This document shows, in pieces, positions 37,658-46,054 of a stretch of 64,000 bases of DNA. The position numbers and the translations under genes were made by a program. Below the pieces are notes generated by a model. It was not told the DNA's origin and did no database searches. It saw nothing but the letters and a program-made list of their open reading frames with translations. This DNA is from Mangrovihabitans endophyticus (GTDB lineage: Bacteria > Actinomycetota > Actinomycetes > Mycobacteriales > Micromonosporaceae), in assembly GCF_014646155.1 (NCBI RefSeq), contig NZ_BMMX01000025.1, positions 1 through 64,000 of the forward strand, given 5' to 3'. The first letter of the stretch is position 1, and every line of letters starts with the position of its first letter.

Positions 37658-38566
37658 TCAGAAACGGGCGAACGACCGTAACGGCATGCGCGGACCGCGG
37701 CGCGGCGCCATGATGCCGCCAGCCGCGAGCAGGTCACACACCCGGCCGCGATGGCCGCGGAACGGCTCCAGCAACTCCAGCATCCGCTCGTCGGTGCCGC
37801 GCGCCTCGCCGGCCAACGCCCAGGTCACGGTGCTCGGGATGTGGTAGTCACCGACGCTTACCGCGTCCGCGTCGCCATACGCTGTGCGCACCACCTCCGC
37901 CGCCGTCCACGCCCCGATGCCGGGCAACGCGACCAGGCGCCGGGTGGCCTCGGCCGCGTCCACGCACCTCTCCAGCCGATCGGCCACCGCCGCGGCGCGC
38001 AGCAACGTCTGCGCGCGGCGCTGCTCCACCCCGAACGGATGGAACACCCAGTACGGCGTCGCGGCCACCGCGGCCGGGTCGGGCGGCAACAGCAATTCCG
38101 CCGGTCCGGGTGCCGGCTCCCCGAAATGAGCCACCATGGCCCGGTACGCGCGATGCGCCTCTTTGCCGGTGACTTTCTGTTCCAGAACCGCCCGCACCAG
38201 CCGGGGAAAAACGCGCCCGGTGGCGGGCATGCGCACACCGGCGAAGGTACGCGCGAGCCGCGCCACCATCGGATGCCGCGCGGCAAGCTCGGCGAAGCCG
38301 GCAACATCGTCGCGCAGACCGGCGATGGCGTCGGCCCGGTCCACGACCCAGTCGGCGCCGCTGCCGTACCCGGTAGCCACGAGCGCCTCGCCATCCCGGG
38401 CACACCACAGCGTGCCGGGGCCGTCGGGAGTGCGCAGGGCGAGCCAGAAGCCGCGACCATCAACCCGGGCGCAGGCGTCGTGCCGCACCGCAACGAGAGA
38501 ACCGACCGTACGGGCAAGGTCGTAACGCTCCGGCAGCTCCAAGCGTCGCCTCACCGGGGTGGTCAC
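37658..38566 (-). CDS. DNA-3-methyladenine glycosylase (AlkA-like)
   Basis: A protein of about 302 residues that excises alkylated bases in base-excision repair. It has the helix-hairpin-helix LPGIGAWTAAEVV (about 214-226) and the catalytic Asp240 in AVSVGDYHIP of the HhH-GPD superfamily. The N-terminal beta-rich domain, with RVFPRLVRAVLEQKVTGKEA preceding the catalytic half, matches the family. GTG 38566 is preferred to GTG 38587. It lies 146 bp upstream of the CNNM gene on the same strand. Confidence 0.9.
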   Translation of the reverse strand: MTTPVRRRLELPERYDLARTVGSLVAVRHDACARVDGRGFWLALRTPDGPGTLWCARDGEALVATGYGSGADWVVDRADAIAGLRDDVAGFAELAARHPMVARLARTFAGVRMPATGRVFPRLVRAVLEQKVTGKEAHRAYRAMVAHFGEPAPGPAELLLPPDPAAVAATPYWVFHPFGVEQRRAQTLLRAAAVADRLERCVDAAEATRRLVALPGIGAWTAAEVVRTAYGDADAVSVGDYHIPSTVTWALAGEARGTDERMLELLEPFRGHRGRVCDLLAAGGIMAPRRGPRMPLRSFARF

Positions 38567-38604
38567 CGCACCACTGTGCCACCCCACTCATCCCCCCGCC
38601 CCCA

Positions 38605-38795
38605 CCGCCCCCGTCACGTCGCCCCGCCGCCGCCCCCCGTCACGTGGCCCGCCACCGCCCCCGTCACGTGGCCCCGCCGCCCCCGTCACGTCGCCCCGCC
38701 GCCCCCGTCACGTCGCCCCGCCGCCCCCGTCACGTCGCCCCCGTTACGTCGCCCCGCCGCCGCCCCCGTCACGTCTCCCCCGTCACGTGGTCCCG
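38605..38795. repeat. Nine-unit CCCCCGTCACGT tandem repeat
   Basis: Nine irregular 14-26-bp units share CCCCCGTCACGT (one with GTTACGT), separated by GCCCCGCCGCC spacers. Four units extend to CACGTGG. The array begins 40 bp beyond the start of the glycosylase gene and is non-coding in appearance. Confidence 0.75.
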
Positions 38796-38796
38796 T

Positions 38797-39957
38797 CGAT
38801 CTTGAGCTTCGTGTGCCCTTTTCATACGGCTTTCACGTGGAATGTCTGCCCGACAAGTTCAAGATCGAGGCCGTGGCGCGGGGCCGCCGGATCGATCTCG
38901 GAGTTCCGGTCGGACTTGTCGCATAGGACACCCCAAACCAGGCACCTCAGTTTCGCCATCGCTCTGGTTTGCGTGACCGTGACGGCGGACGGGTCCTTCG
39001 GCAGCGGGGGCCCGCCTCCGATGGTGGCCTCGGCCGTGGCGCGGGGCCGTCACCACCCACCCGGCATCCGGCTCCACCCCGACGGTGTTCCCGGCCGTCA
39101 CTGGTGGCCGTCACCACCCACCCGACACCCGGCCAGCCGTAGCCGGTGGCTGTCACCGCCTGCCCGGCCGTAGCGCAGAGCTGTCATGCCGGGCCCATGA
39201 CGTGCGTGAGCGACGGCCGAACGAGCGATGACAGCCACCCTCTACGGCCGGATCTCACCACCGGGCGCAGGCGCAGCGGGCACCGGGCACAGGCGCACCG
39301 GGCACACCCCGCCGCCGGGGCGGTCGAGCCGTTGCACGCCCCGCCACACCATCACAGCCGACAAAGCAGACACGAGGGCCGGCGTGAACCGTGCCAACGC
39401 ACACGCCTCGGGGCGCCGTCAGAAACGGCGAAAGTCGAGTGGCACACAAACCCCAAGATCGATGCGCTGGGGAGCGCGTCAAACGAACGAGAGGCGCCGA
39501 ACGAGCCGGGAAGCGCGTCGAAGAACGAGAGCGTGCCGAACGGACGGGAGGCGCCGAACGGACGAGAGCGTGCCGGGCCGGCCTGTCGGTGGCTCATCCC
39601 GGGTCCGCTGCGGTCCCGGGCGGATCGGCGGGCCCAGGCCAGCGAGGGCATGCCGATGGCCCTGGCCGCGCTCCCGGCCAGGGCCATCGGGGGCGAACAC
39701 CGACACCCGAGTAGGTCCGTGTCGCCCAGTGCCGGAGCTGGTAGCCCGGCCCGATCGGTCTCGCGCCTCCTTTCGTCAGCCGACTCCTGTCGTCGGGCCG
39801 TCTGCCGGGGCATCCGTCCTCAGGGTGGGACGGGCGCCGGGATGCGATGGGGGGTCCTCCGCGTACGCGACGGGTGCCTCGCTGAAGGAGCCGCGTCGCG
39901 GAGTTCGCATCCCGGCCCGCCGGCAGTTGCTCCGCGGGTCAATGCGAGCGTGCCGAC
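38797..39957. other. Gene-free, repeat-rich interval
   Basis: No convincing gene. It contains an interrupted inverted repeat (CGATCTTGAGCTT near 38797 against AAGTTCAAGATCG near 38859), and GACAAGT/ACTTGTC around 38855 and 38918. A 19-bp direct repeat (GGCCGTCACCACCCACCCG) occurs at 39045 and 39106. Degenerate GAACGGACGAGAGCGTGCCG-like units lie at about 39484-39576. Open frames through it lack homology-like composition and ribosome-binding sites. It may be decayed or structural intergenic DNA. Confidence 0.5.
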
Positions 39958-41175
39958 TTACTGGTTGCCGCCCTGCTGCCGGCCGCCACGCCCCTGCTGC
40001 TGGTCGCCCTGCTGCTGGTCGCCACCGTCCTGCTGGTCGTTGCCGCCCTGCTGGTCGCCACCCTGCTGCTGGTCGTCGCCACCCTGCTGGTCGTTGCCGC
40101 CCTGCTGGTCGCCACCCTGCTGGTCGTTGCCGCCCTGCTGGTCGCCACCCTGCTGGTCGTCGCCACCCTGCTGGTCACCGCCGCCGTTGCCGCCGGTCAC
40201 CTGGATGCGGACCACGTCGAAGGCCGGCGTCTGGTTGGCGCGCTCCATCATCGGGATGCGGTGCGAGCCGTCACCGGCCCACGAGGCGCACTGCGCGAGG
40301 CCCGCGTCGGGCAGGCCCGGCACCTGGATGGTGACCTGGTCCGGGGCGCGGCCACCCTGGCTGTCCTCGGTGGCCACGAAGAACGCCGGAACCGGGTCAG
40401 GCGCGGGAGCCTCGTCGGTGCTCTGCAGCATGCGGCAGGCGGTGTGGAAGTGACCGCGGGTGATGCCGTCCTCCAGCACCGAGCTCTCCACGTAGTATCC
40501 GCCCTGGCCGGCGGCCAGGAAGCGGTCCCGGATCAGGTTCCGGGTGCTGACCCGCATGGTGAACGCCTGGTTCACGCCCACTTCTTGCGGCGCGTCGGTG
40601 ATCAGCAGCGACGGGTTGTTCGCCGCCGCACCGACCTCACCGAAAGCGGTGGAGACGCACTTGTCGCCCTCCTGGAAACCGGTGTGCGGCTGCAGGGTGC
40701 TGTTGTCGCAGTTGTTGGCCAGCACGCCGAGTCCGGCACCGGGCGGCGGCGTGGCGTCGTCGCCCGACTGGCCGCCGTTGTTGTCGCCGCCGGCCTGGTC
40801 GCCCGCGCCGGCTCCGCCGTTGTCGCCGTTGTTGTTGCCGACGTTGTCCATCACCCATTGGCGGCACCGGGCGCGCAGCTCCGAGGCGCTCACCGTGTCA
40901 CTGGCACCGTCGTCGGAGTGCTGGGTGACCCGGCCCTTGTTCGTGGTGTACGTGCCGCGCTTCGTCTCCGAGGAGAGCTTGTTGGTGCGTGGCGGCCGGA
41001 GCCGGTCACAGGCGGCGAGGGCGCGATCCGTGGACCGGCGGGTGCTCGCGTCCGAAACCTGGGTGACGGTCACGACGCCACCGAACGCCACGAGGGTGGC
41101 GGCCACGGCGATGATCCGCCGCCGGCCTCGCAGCCAGGTCGATTTGCTGTTGCGCCGGTACTGCGACCTTCGCAT
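39958..41175 (-). CDS. Exported protein with Gln/Gly/Asn/Asp repeat tail
   Basis: A 405-residue protein. A basic N-terminus and one hydrophobic segment (about 18-42, signal or anchor) are followed by a charged region. A Gly/Asn/Asp linker (about 115-145) leads to a globular domain (about 145-320) with conserved-looking cysteines and the motif GITRGHFHTACRML. The last 75 residues are short GGDQQ/GGNDQQ units ending GRQQGGNQ, a low-complexity tail. I do not recognise the family. AAGGTG precedes ATG 41175. It is in line with the DUF4142-type gene and the ECF sigma operon. Confidence 0.75.
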   Translation of the reverse strand: MRRSQYRRNSKSTWLRGRRRIIAVAATLVAFGGVVTVTQVSDASTRRSTDRALAACDRLRPPRTNKLSSETKRGTYTTNKGRVTQHSDDGASDTVSASELRARCRQWVMDNVGNNNGDNGGAGAGDQAGGDNNGGQSGDDATPPPGAGLGVLANNCDNSTLQPHTGFQEGDKCVSTAFGEVGAAANNPSLLITDAPQEVGVNQAFTMRVSTRNLIRDRFLAAGQGGYYVESSVLEDGITRGHFHTACRMLQSTDEAPAPDPVPAFFVATEDSQGGRAPDQVTIQVPGLPDAGLAQCASWAGDGSHRIPMMERANQTPAFDVVRIQVTGGNGGGDQQGGDDQQGGDQQGGNDQQGGDQQGGNDQQGGDDQQQGGDQQGGNDQQDGGDQQQGDQQQGRGGRQQGGNQ

Positions 41176-41252
41176 GGGTGACACCTTTCTCTGTCGCACA
41201 TTTTGGGCCGACGGTGGAGGCCGCCCCGGGATGTGGTGAGCCGGGCTAGGGG

Positions 41253-42035
41253 TTACCGCGCCCGGAGAATGCGCATGGTGGTGATGACGCCGGCGGTGAG
41301 CGCACCCGCCAGCACGAGGAGCAAGACCGTGGTGCTGACGCCGGACACTCCGCCGCCGGAACTGGTCGCGGCGGCGAGCATCTGCCCGTCCACCGGCACC
41401 GGACCCGCGTTCGGCTTCGGCGGCGGCGCGGTCGGCAACGATCCGTAGTCGACCAACCCGGTGCTCTCCAGCAGAGCGATGTGGGTGAGGACGAACTGGT
41501 TCGCCTCCTGCGCCAATTTGCGTACGGCGTCGTTGCGGGTGCTGGCCCGGATCGTCGCGATGGCCGGGAAGATCTGGCCGTGCGCGGCGCGGAGCCGGTC
41601 CACGTAGATCTGGTCGAAGGTGGTGCTGTTCGCCGCCCGCATCTCGGCCAGCCAGCCGAGCTGGTTGTTGTTCGGCTGGTTCGGCAGCGCGATGCCCAGC
41701 GTCTTCGCCACGCCGACGTCGAGCTTGTCGAGCAGCACGTGCTGCCCCGAGATGGTTTTGCCGATCTTGATGACCTTGGGGTTCTTCGACTTCTCCTGCG
41801 CCATGTTGCCGGCCGGGATCTCCCACAGGCCGGCCAGCCGAACCTTGACCACGAAGTCCCGGTCCGCCGCGCTCAGCGGCCCGCTGCCGGTGTCAGTCAT
41901 GGCACCGTCCGGCGGCACCGGCACACCGTCGGCGGCACGGGCCGCACCGGCGGGCGCCAGCAAGAACGCCAGGACCGTTGCCCCGATGCCCACCATGACG
42001 CGGCGGGCGCGTCGATCGATGCGGGCGGCGATCAT
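41253..42035 (-). CDS. DUF4142-type exported protein with C-terminal anchor
   Basis: A 260-residue protein with a signal peptide (about 1-35), a ferritin-like four-helix DUF4142 region (about 50-195, LSAADRDFVVKVRLAGLWEIPAG and HVLLDKLDVGVAKTLGI), a Pro-rich linker and a C-terminal transmembrane helix with a basic end (VLLLVLAGALTAGVITTMRILRAR). It probably sits on the outer face of the membrane or wall. DUF4142 function is unknown. The neighbouring exported protein starts 77 bp downstream. Confidence 0.85.
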   Translation of the reverse strand: MIAARIDRRARRVMVGIGATVLAFLLAPAGAARAADGVPVPPDGAMTDTGSGPLSAADRDFVVKVRLAGLWEIPAGNMAQEKSKNPKVIKIGKTISGQHVLLDKLDVGVAKTLGIALPNQPNNNQLGWLAEMRAANSTTFDQIYVDRLRAAHGQIFPAIATIRASTRNDAVRKLAQEANQFVLTHIALLESTGLVDYGSLPTAPPPKPNAGPVPVDGQMLAAATSSGGGVSGVSTTVLLLVLAGALTAGVITTMRILRAR

Positions 42036-42225
42036 CTCGTGACCTCTTTCGACTTTCGACGTGTTGTGGAGATCGAACTAAACAGCCGAACAATGCCGTA
42101 CGCAATGCGAATCAGCATCTGTTGTGGAAGTCCTATGGCGTACTTAAAAATTAATTCAGAATCGCGGATGATCGGCGGGCTGCCGGCTACCGGCCGAATA
42201 CCCACCGATTCTCATCCGTCAATGC

Positions 42226-42915
42226 TTAGTAGCTGTAGTCCGAACCCGAGTCATCACCGCCGTCGGAGCTGCTGTCGGAATCGTCCGCGGGCGGCGCGAC
42301 AGCCTTGGACTTCTTCGGAAGACAGGTCAGGTTCTTGGTGCCGTCCGGCGTCACCACGAACCACTTGCCGGCCACGTTCTGGCCGGTCCACTTGCCGGGC
42401 TGCTTGTCACCGATGTACGTGTAGACCGGCCACTTGCCAACGGTCACCTGCTTGGTGCCGTCCTCGCGGGTCACCGTGCCGACGTCCGCGGGGTCCACAC
42501 CGTCCAGTTCGGGCAGCTCGTCGTTGACCCGCACCGGCGGCCAGACCTTCTCGCAGTCGTCGTTACAGTTGGAGACGACTTCCGGCTTGGTCTTGTCATC
42601 GTCGAAGCGGTACAGCACGAAGCCGTCCTGGTTCTGGACCGTCTCGCCCATCCGCTTCACCTTCGCGGCCGTTAGCTGCGTGGTGACCTCGTCCGTGGGG
42701 ACCTCGACGGTCTCCGAGCCGGCCTCCTCGCTGCCCGCGTCGGCTTCGGCACCCGCAGAGGCGGTGGCCGTCGGCGTGGCCGCCACGGCGTTGGCCGCGG
42801 GTTGTGCCGCGCCGCCATAGTCGGCTGCGTTGTATCCGGCCGGAGCGCAAGCCGCGAGCGCGAACGCCGCGGCGACAGCCGCACCGGATACCACCAATCG
42901 CTTGTCCGGAACCAC
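42226..42915 (-). CDS. COG4315-type secreted lipoprotein
   Basis: A protein of about 229 residues. The lipobox ALAAC is followed by an Ala/Thr/Glu-rich linker. The mature part has two copies of the 'secreted repeat' type (DGFVLYRFDDDK...CNDDCEKVWPPV and WPVYTYIGDKQPGKWTGQ), and the tail is Ser/Asp-rich. The family is widespread in actinobacterial envelopes, and heme or redox roles have been suggested for relatives but not established here. GTG 42915 is chosen because GGGAGG sits 4 nt before it. Confidence 0.82.
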   Translation of the reverse strand: MVPDKRLVVSGAAVAAAFALAACAPAGYNAADYGGAAQPAANAVAATPTATASAGAEADAGSEEAGSETVEVPTDEVTTQLTAAKVKRMGETVQNQDGFVLYRFDDDKTKPEVVSNCNDDCEKVWPPVRVNDELPELDGVDPADVGTVTREDGTKQVTVGKWPVYTYIGDKQPGKWTGQNVAGKWFVVTPDGTKNLTCLPKKSKAVAPPADDSDSSSDGGDDSGSDYSY

Positions 42916-42960
42916 GTGCCCTCCCACTGACGTCTACTGCTCATGCGTTTCCGGGCAGTA

Positions 42961-42987
42961 GTACGAGTGCGGATGCCGCGCGGTTGA
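42961..42987 (-). promoter_or_regulatory. ECF-type promoter candidate for the lipoprotein gene
   Basis: On the minus strand TCAACC is followed 16 bp later by CGTAC, resembling ECF sigma consensus (AAC motif then CGT). It is about 45 bp before the lipoprotein start and may be used by the sigma factor encoded at 44072-44752. I did not find the same pair before the other genes. Confidence 0.3.
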
Positions 42988-43180
42988 AGACGGCCCTCAA
43001 ACAATTTCTTTCTTTTTCATTGAACCGTACGGCCACAAAATCCGTATCGATTGCCCGCACCACCGTGAGGTGATCTCAACGACCCCCGGCAGCCAGCAAG
43101 GTCCAGCAGGCGACAGACGGCCGGCGGCAGGCGGCAGGCGGCGGGCGACAGGCAGGGCGGCGCGGGGCCGGGCATGCGAA

Positions 43181-43208
43181 AGCCCGGTCGCTGCATGGCG
43201 ACCGGGCT
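43181..43208 (-). terminator. Terminator of the sigma/anti-sigma operon
   Basis: Perfect 11-bp arms (43181-43191 with 43198-43208) around a 6-nt loop, followed on the minus strand by TTTCGC. It lies 85 bp after the anti-sigma stop. Confidence 0.8.
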
Positions 43209-43218
43209 CGGTGCGACG

Positions 43219-43269
43219 TGACGTGGTGCTAAGGGTGACGTGGTGCTATGAATGACGTGGTGCTATGGC
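43219..43269. repeat. Three 17-bp tandem repeats
   Basis: Three direct units begin TGACGTGGTGCTA at 43219, 43236 and 43253, between the anti-sigma stop and its terminator. Role unknown. Confidence 0.8.
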
Positions 43270-43292
43270 GTGGACGGCTGCGGAGCCGTCGC

Positions 43293-44075
43293 TCAGGGCA
43301 CGCGGACCAGGGTTTCGCTGCCGCCCTTCGCGTCCACCGACTGCACCTGCAGGTGGGCGATCTCCTCCCGTGGCAGGGCCGTCACCGCCTGCAACATCAG
43401 CGGGTCGGGGTTCGCCGCCGTGCCCCAGCCGTCGTCCCCCACCGTCCAGGTGGACAGCGTCTCGGTCGCGCCGTCCGTGCGCACCGCCACCAGCCGGCAG
43501 GTCAACGGGCCCTTGATGTTGGAGACCATGAAGGACACCTGGGTGCCCCAGTCCTTGCTCTCCAGGCCCACGTCGGCGCGTACGCCCGTACGGGTGTCGG
43601 TGCCGCTGAAGCGCTCGCCCGGCAGGTCCGGACCACCGAGGCCCGGCCCGTCGTCCGGGGGCAGCGGGTCCAGTTGTGCCGTGCCGGCGCTGCGCTGCGC
43701 CGTCGGTGACTGCTGTTCCTGCTGGTCGGGGGCGAAGACCTGACCGCCGACGAAGAGCGCGCCGATGGACAGCATGGCGAACACCACGACCGCCGCCGCC
43801 AGCGAGTAAAGCCGCCGGCTGTTGGCGCGGCGACGTTCCTGCCGGACGTCGCCGATCACCTTCTTCAGCACCAGGCCGTCGTGGCGTTCCTGCTCCACGG
43901 CCACCATCGCGTCCGCGTCCACATCCGCCAGGATGTCCGCCACCGGAAGGAAGGATTCCAGCTCCAGCGCGCACGCCGGGCATTCGATGAGATGGTCCTC
44001 GAACCGGGCTGCGTCGCGTTCATCGAGCACTCCTAACGCATACGACGCCACGTCGAAGTGCTGCTCCTGTGTCAT
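43293..44075 (-). CDS. ZAS-type anti-sigma factor
   Basis: A 260-residue membrane protein. The zinc-binding anti-sigma motif H6...H28-x3-C32-x2-C35 is near the N-terminus. A basic stretch and one transmembrane helix (about 88-110) follow, then an external domain of about 150 residues with a beta-rich C-terminal part resembling anti-sigma K-type sensor domains. It holds the sigma factor at the membrane until an external cue releases it. The start overlaps the sigma stop (ATGA at 44072-44075). Confidence 0.9.
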   Translation of the reverse strand: MTQEQHFDVASYALGVLDERDAARFEDHLIECPACALELESFLPVADILADVDADAMVAVEQERHDGLVLKKVIGDVRQERRRANSRRLYSLAAAVVVFAMLSIGALFVGGQVFAPDQQEQQSPTAQRSAGTAQLDPLPPDDGPGLGGPDLPGERFSGTDTRTGVRADVGLESKDWGTQVSFMVSNIKGPLTCRLVAVRTDGATETLSTWTVGDDGWGTAANPDPLMLQAVTALPREEIAHLQVQSVDAKGGSETLVRVP

Positions 44076-44752
44076 TCCGTCACCCCCCGCTGCTGCAGCG
44101 CCGTCCGCAGCGCCCGCAATGCGTAGTACACCCGCGACTTGGCCGTGCCCAGCGGCAGACCGAGCACCTCCGCCGCCTCCGGAACGGTCCGGCCACGGAA
44201 GTACGTCTCCACCAGGATCTCACGGTGCGACTGGCTGAGCGCGCGGAGAGCATCGGTCACGGTCATCGTCTGCAGCACGCGGTCGGTGTCGTCCGCGGTG
44301 CTCGGGAAGCTTTCCAGCTCCCGGTCGTACGTCTCCGGCGGGCGGGCACTCATGCTGCGGTGGTCGTCGATGGCGATGCGCCGGGCGACGGTCACCAGCC
44401 ACGGCCGCAGCGACTGCTGGCCCTGCGCACCCAGCCGGTGGGCGTTACGCCAAGCCCGCAACAACGTCTCCTGGACGATGTCCTCGGCACGCTGCCGGTC
44501 GCCGCCGGTCAGACGCAGTACGAACATCAGCAGCGGGCCGGCGTGCTCCTCGTAGAGCATCCGGACCAGCGTGTCCTCGTGGTCCGCCGTGCCCGACGGC
44601 GTGCCGTGCCGGGGAGCCTGTCGCGGAATCACCGCACCATCATTGTCCGCACCGCGGCCTCCGTCGAGAGCCTGCCACCGTCCGCCGGGTCGTTGCCGCG
44701 TCATCACGCACACCCTGTCCGGCGTGAGCCGATCCTCGGCCAACGCATGCAT
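44072..44752 (-). CDS. ECF-family RNA polymerase sigma factor
   Basis: A 226-residue extracytoplasmic-function sigma factor. An N-terminal extension of about 55 residues precedes region 2 (EEHAGPLLMFVLRLTG...RAEDIVQETLLRAWRN) and region 4 (LSQSHREILVETYFRGRTVPEAAEVLGLPLGTAKSRVYYALRAL). GGAGGA precedes ATG 44752. The co-encoded ZAS anti-sigma factor and the three exported genes downstream suggest an envelope-stress or development regulon. Confidence 0.94.
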   Translation of the reverse strand: MHALAEDRLTPDRVCVMTRQRPGGRWQALDGGRGADNDGAVIPRQAPRHGTPSGTADHEDTLVRMLYEEHAGPLLMFVLRLTGGDRQRAEDIVQETLLRAWRNAHRLGAQGQQSLRPWLVTVARRIAIDDHRSMSARPPETYDRELESFPSTADDTDRVLQTMTVTDALRALSQSHREILVETYFRGRTVPEAAEVLGLPLGTAKSRVYYALRALRTALQQRGVTE

Positions 44753-45088
44753 CGATTCCTCCTGCCGGCGCTCATCCCGTCGCCTGTGATACGGCCGGAG
44801 AGCCCGTCGGGGATCAACACCGACGGAGGAATTTCTGGACGGACGGCGACCACGCTCGAACTCAAAGGTCCTCCGAGACTGTGACGATCAGGCGGATACC
44901 GATCAAACCCATCCATGTACGCCGATACGGCGCGGGGGCATGCGAATAATACTCAGCGCATGGCCGCGCCGGAACGACTCAGGCCATCCGAGCTTGTGCC
45001 CTTAGCCCAGCGCACACACGGACCTCACTGTCCGTGCAACATGACGCCGCTCACCGGCCGCGGCGGGCGCTTAAGCGCATTCGTGCCA
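44753..45088. other. Intergenic region between nurA-like and sigma genes
   Basis: 336 bp holding the sigma factor promoter, whose elements I cannot place confidently, and the end of the nuclease operon. CGATCA occurs twice (44885, 44902). No gene or terminator hairpin is convincing. Confidence 0.4.
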
Positions 45089-46054
45089 TCACCGTGCGTA
45101 CGCGGTCGCGGTGGTCAATGCCCGGTACAGCACCCGGGAATCCCCCAGAAGTGCGCGCAGCCGACGCTCCAATCCGGCGATCGGTAGGAGGTTCTGCGGA
45201 GCACGCGGATCCTTGTACGCCGCCGACGCGAACCGGGGCAACGTCGCGCACGACAGATCGGCCAACTCGACGGCTTGCGCCGCGGGCATCTCCGACGAGC
45301 ACTCCACCCGCACGATCCCCGCCCACGGTGCGCCGCCCGCGCCGGGCAAGCGGAGGTACCACGACCAACCGCCCCACATCGTCCCGATGGCGAACACCGG
45401 GGTGCGCTGACCCGGACGCAGCGCGGTGACCACCGTGTTCAGCGCCGCCGGGAGATATTGCGACTCCTGCCGCTTGACGTACCCGATGGTGCGCGGCAAC
45501 TGCCGGCGGCTGCGCAGCGGCCCGTCCACCACCAGGAGATCGGACTCGTCCTGACCATGCGAGCGGGCCGCTGCGGACACCTCGATCTCCAACGCGGTCA
45601 GCGGCACCTGGACCGCGACCGGCAGCTTGCTCGCCTCGCCGGCGCCGCCCAGCCGGTGAATCTCGTACCGCACCGGTCCGGCCGACAGCGCCTGCGCCGA
45701 CGGGCTCGCCGTGAACAAGCCCCGGCCGACGCGGTGGTCGGCCAGTTCGGCGACGCCGCGGCCCAGATCGCACCGGACCACACCGGCCGCGTACGAGGCG
45801 GCCAGTCCCGCGTACGACGTGCCGTCGTCCTCCTCCGTCCACAACATCGCGTCGTTGCGGCGCACCCCGTCGACCAGGAGCACCACGTCCGGGCAGCGCA
45901 ACCCGGCCGGCGCCTCGATGGGCGCCCAGCCGGACGCCGGCACCTCGACGTCGGTGTCCACCTGGGCGCTGCTCGGCGAGCCCGGCCCCTCCCCGCTCCC
46001 CGGCTCGAACGAGGTCCCGTAGGACGGATCCCACGAGTCGACGTACATCTTCAC
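45089..46054 (-). CDS. nurA: NurA-like DNA end-processing nuclease
   Basis: A 321-residue protein. NurA hallmarks are VVLLVDGVRR (Asp62), LLVVDGPL (Asp177), the following TIGYVKRQESQYL, and a C-terminal region with DPRAPQNLLPIAGLE. In archaea NurA is a Mn2+-dependent 5'-3' nuclease that works with HerA in resecting DNA ends; the two Asp residues fit metal ligands. The start is GTG 46054 overlapping the SbcC stop (GTGA). It is the last gene of the HerA-SbcD-SbcC-NurA unit. Confidence 0.78.
   Translation of the reverse strand: MKMYVDSWDPSYGTSFEPGSGEGPGSPSSAQVDTDVEVPASGWAPIEAPAGLRCPDVVLLVDGVRRNDAMLWTEEDDGTSYAGLAASYAAGVVRCDLGRGVAELADHRVGRGLFTASPSAQALSAGPVRYEIHRLGGAGEASKLPVAVQVPLTALEIEVSAAARSHGQDESDLLVVDGPLRSRRQLPRTIGYVKRQESQYLPAALNTVVTALRPGQRTPVFAIGTMWGGWSWYLRLPGAGGAPWAGIVRVECSSEMPAAQAVELADLSCATLPRFASAAYKDPRAPQNLLPIAGLERRLRALLGDSRVLYRALTTATAYAR

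Noticed and set aside
38605..38795. Repeat array considered as CRISPR
   Set aside because: Units are short, GC-rich and contiguous without unique spacers, and no cas gene is nearby.
39146..40453. Plus-strand frame across the gene-free block
   Set aside because: It runs antisense into the secreted repeat protein; no ribosome-binding site and repeat-derived composition.
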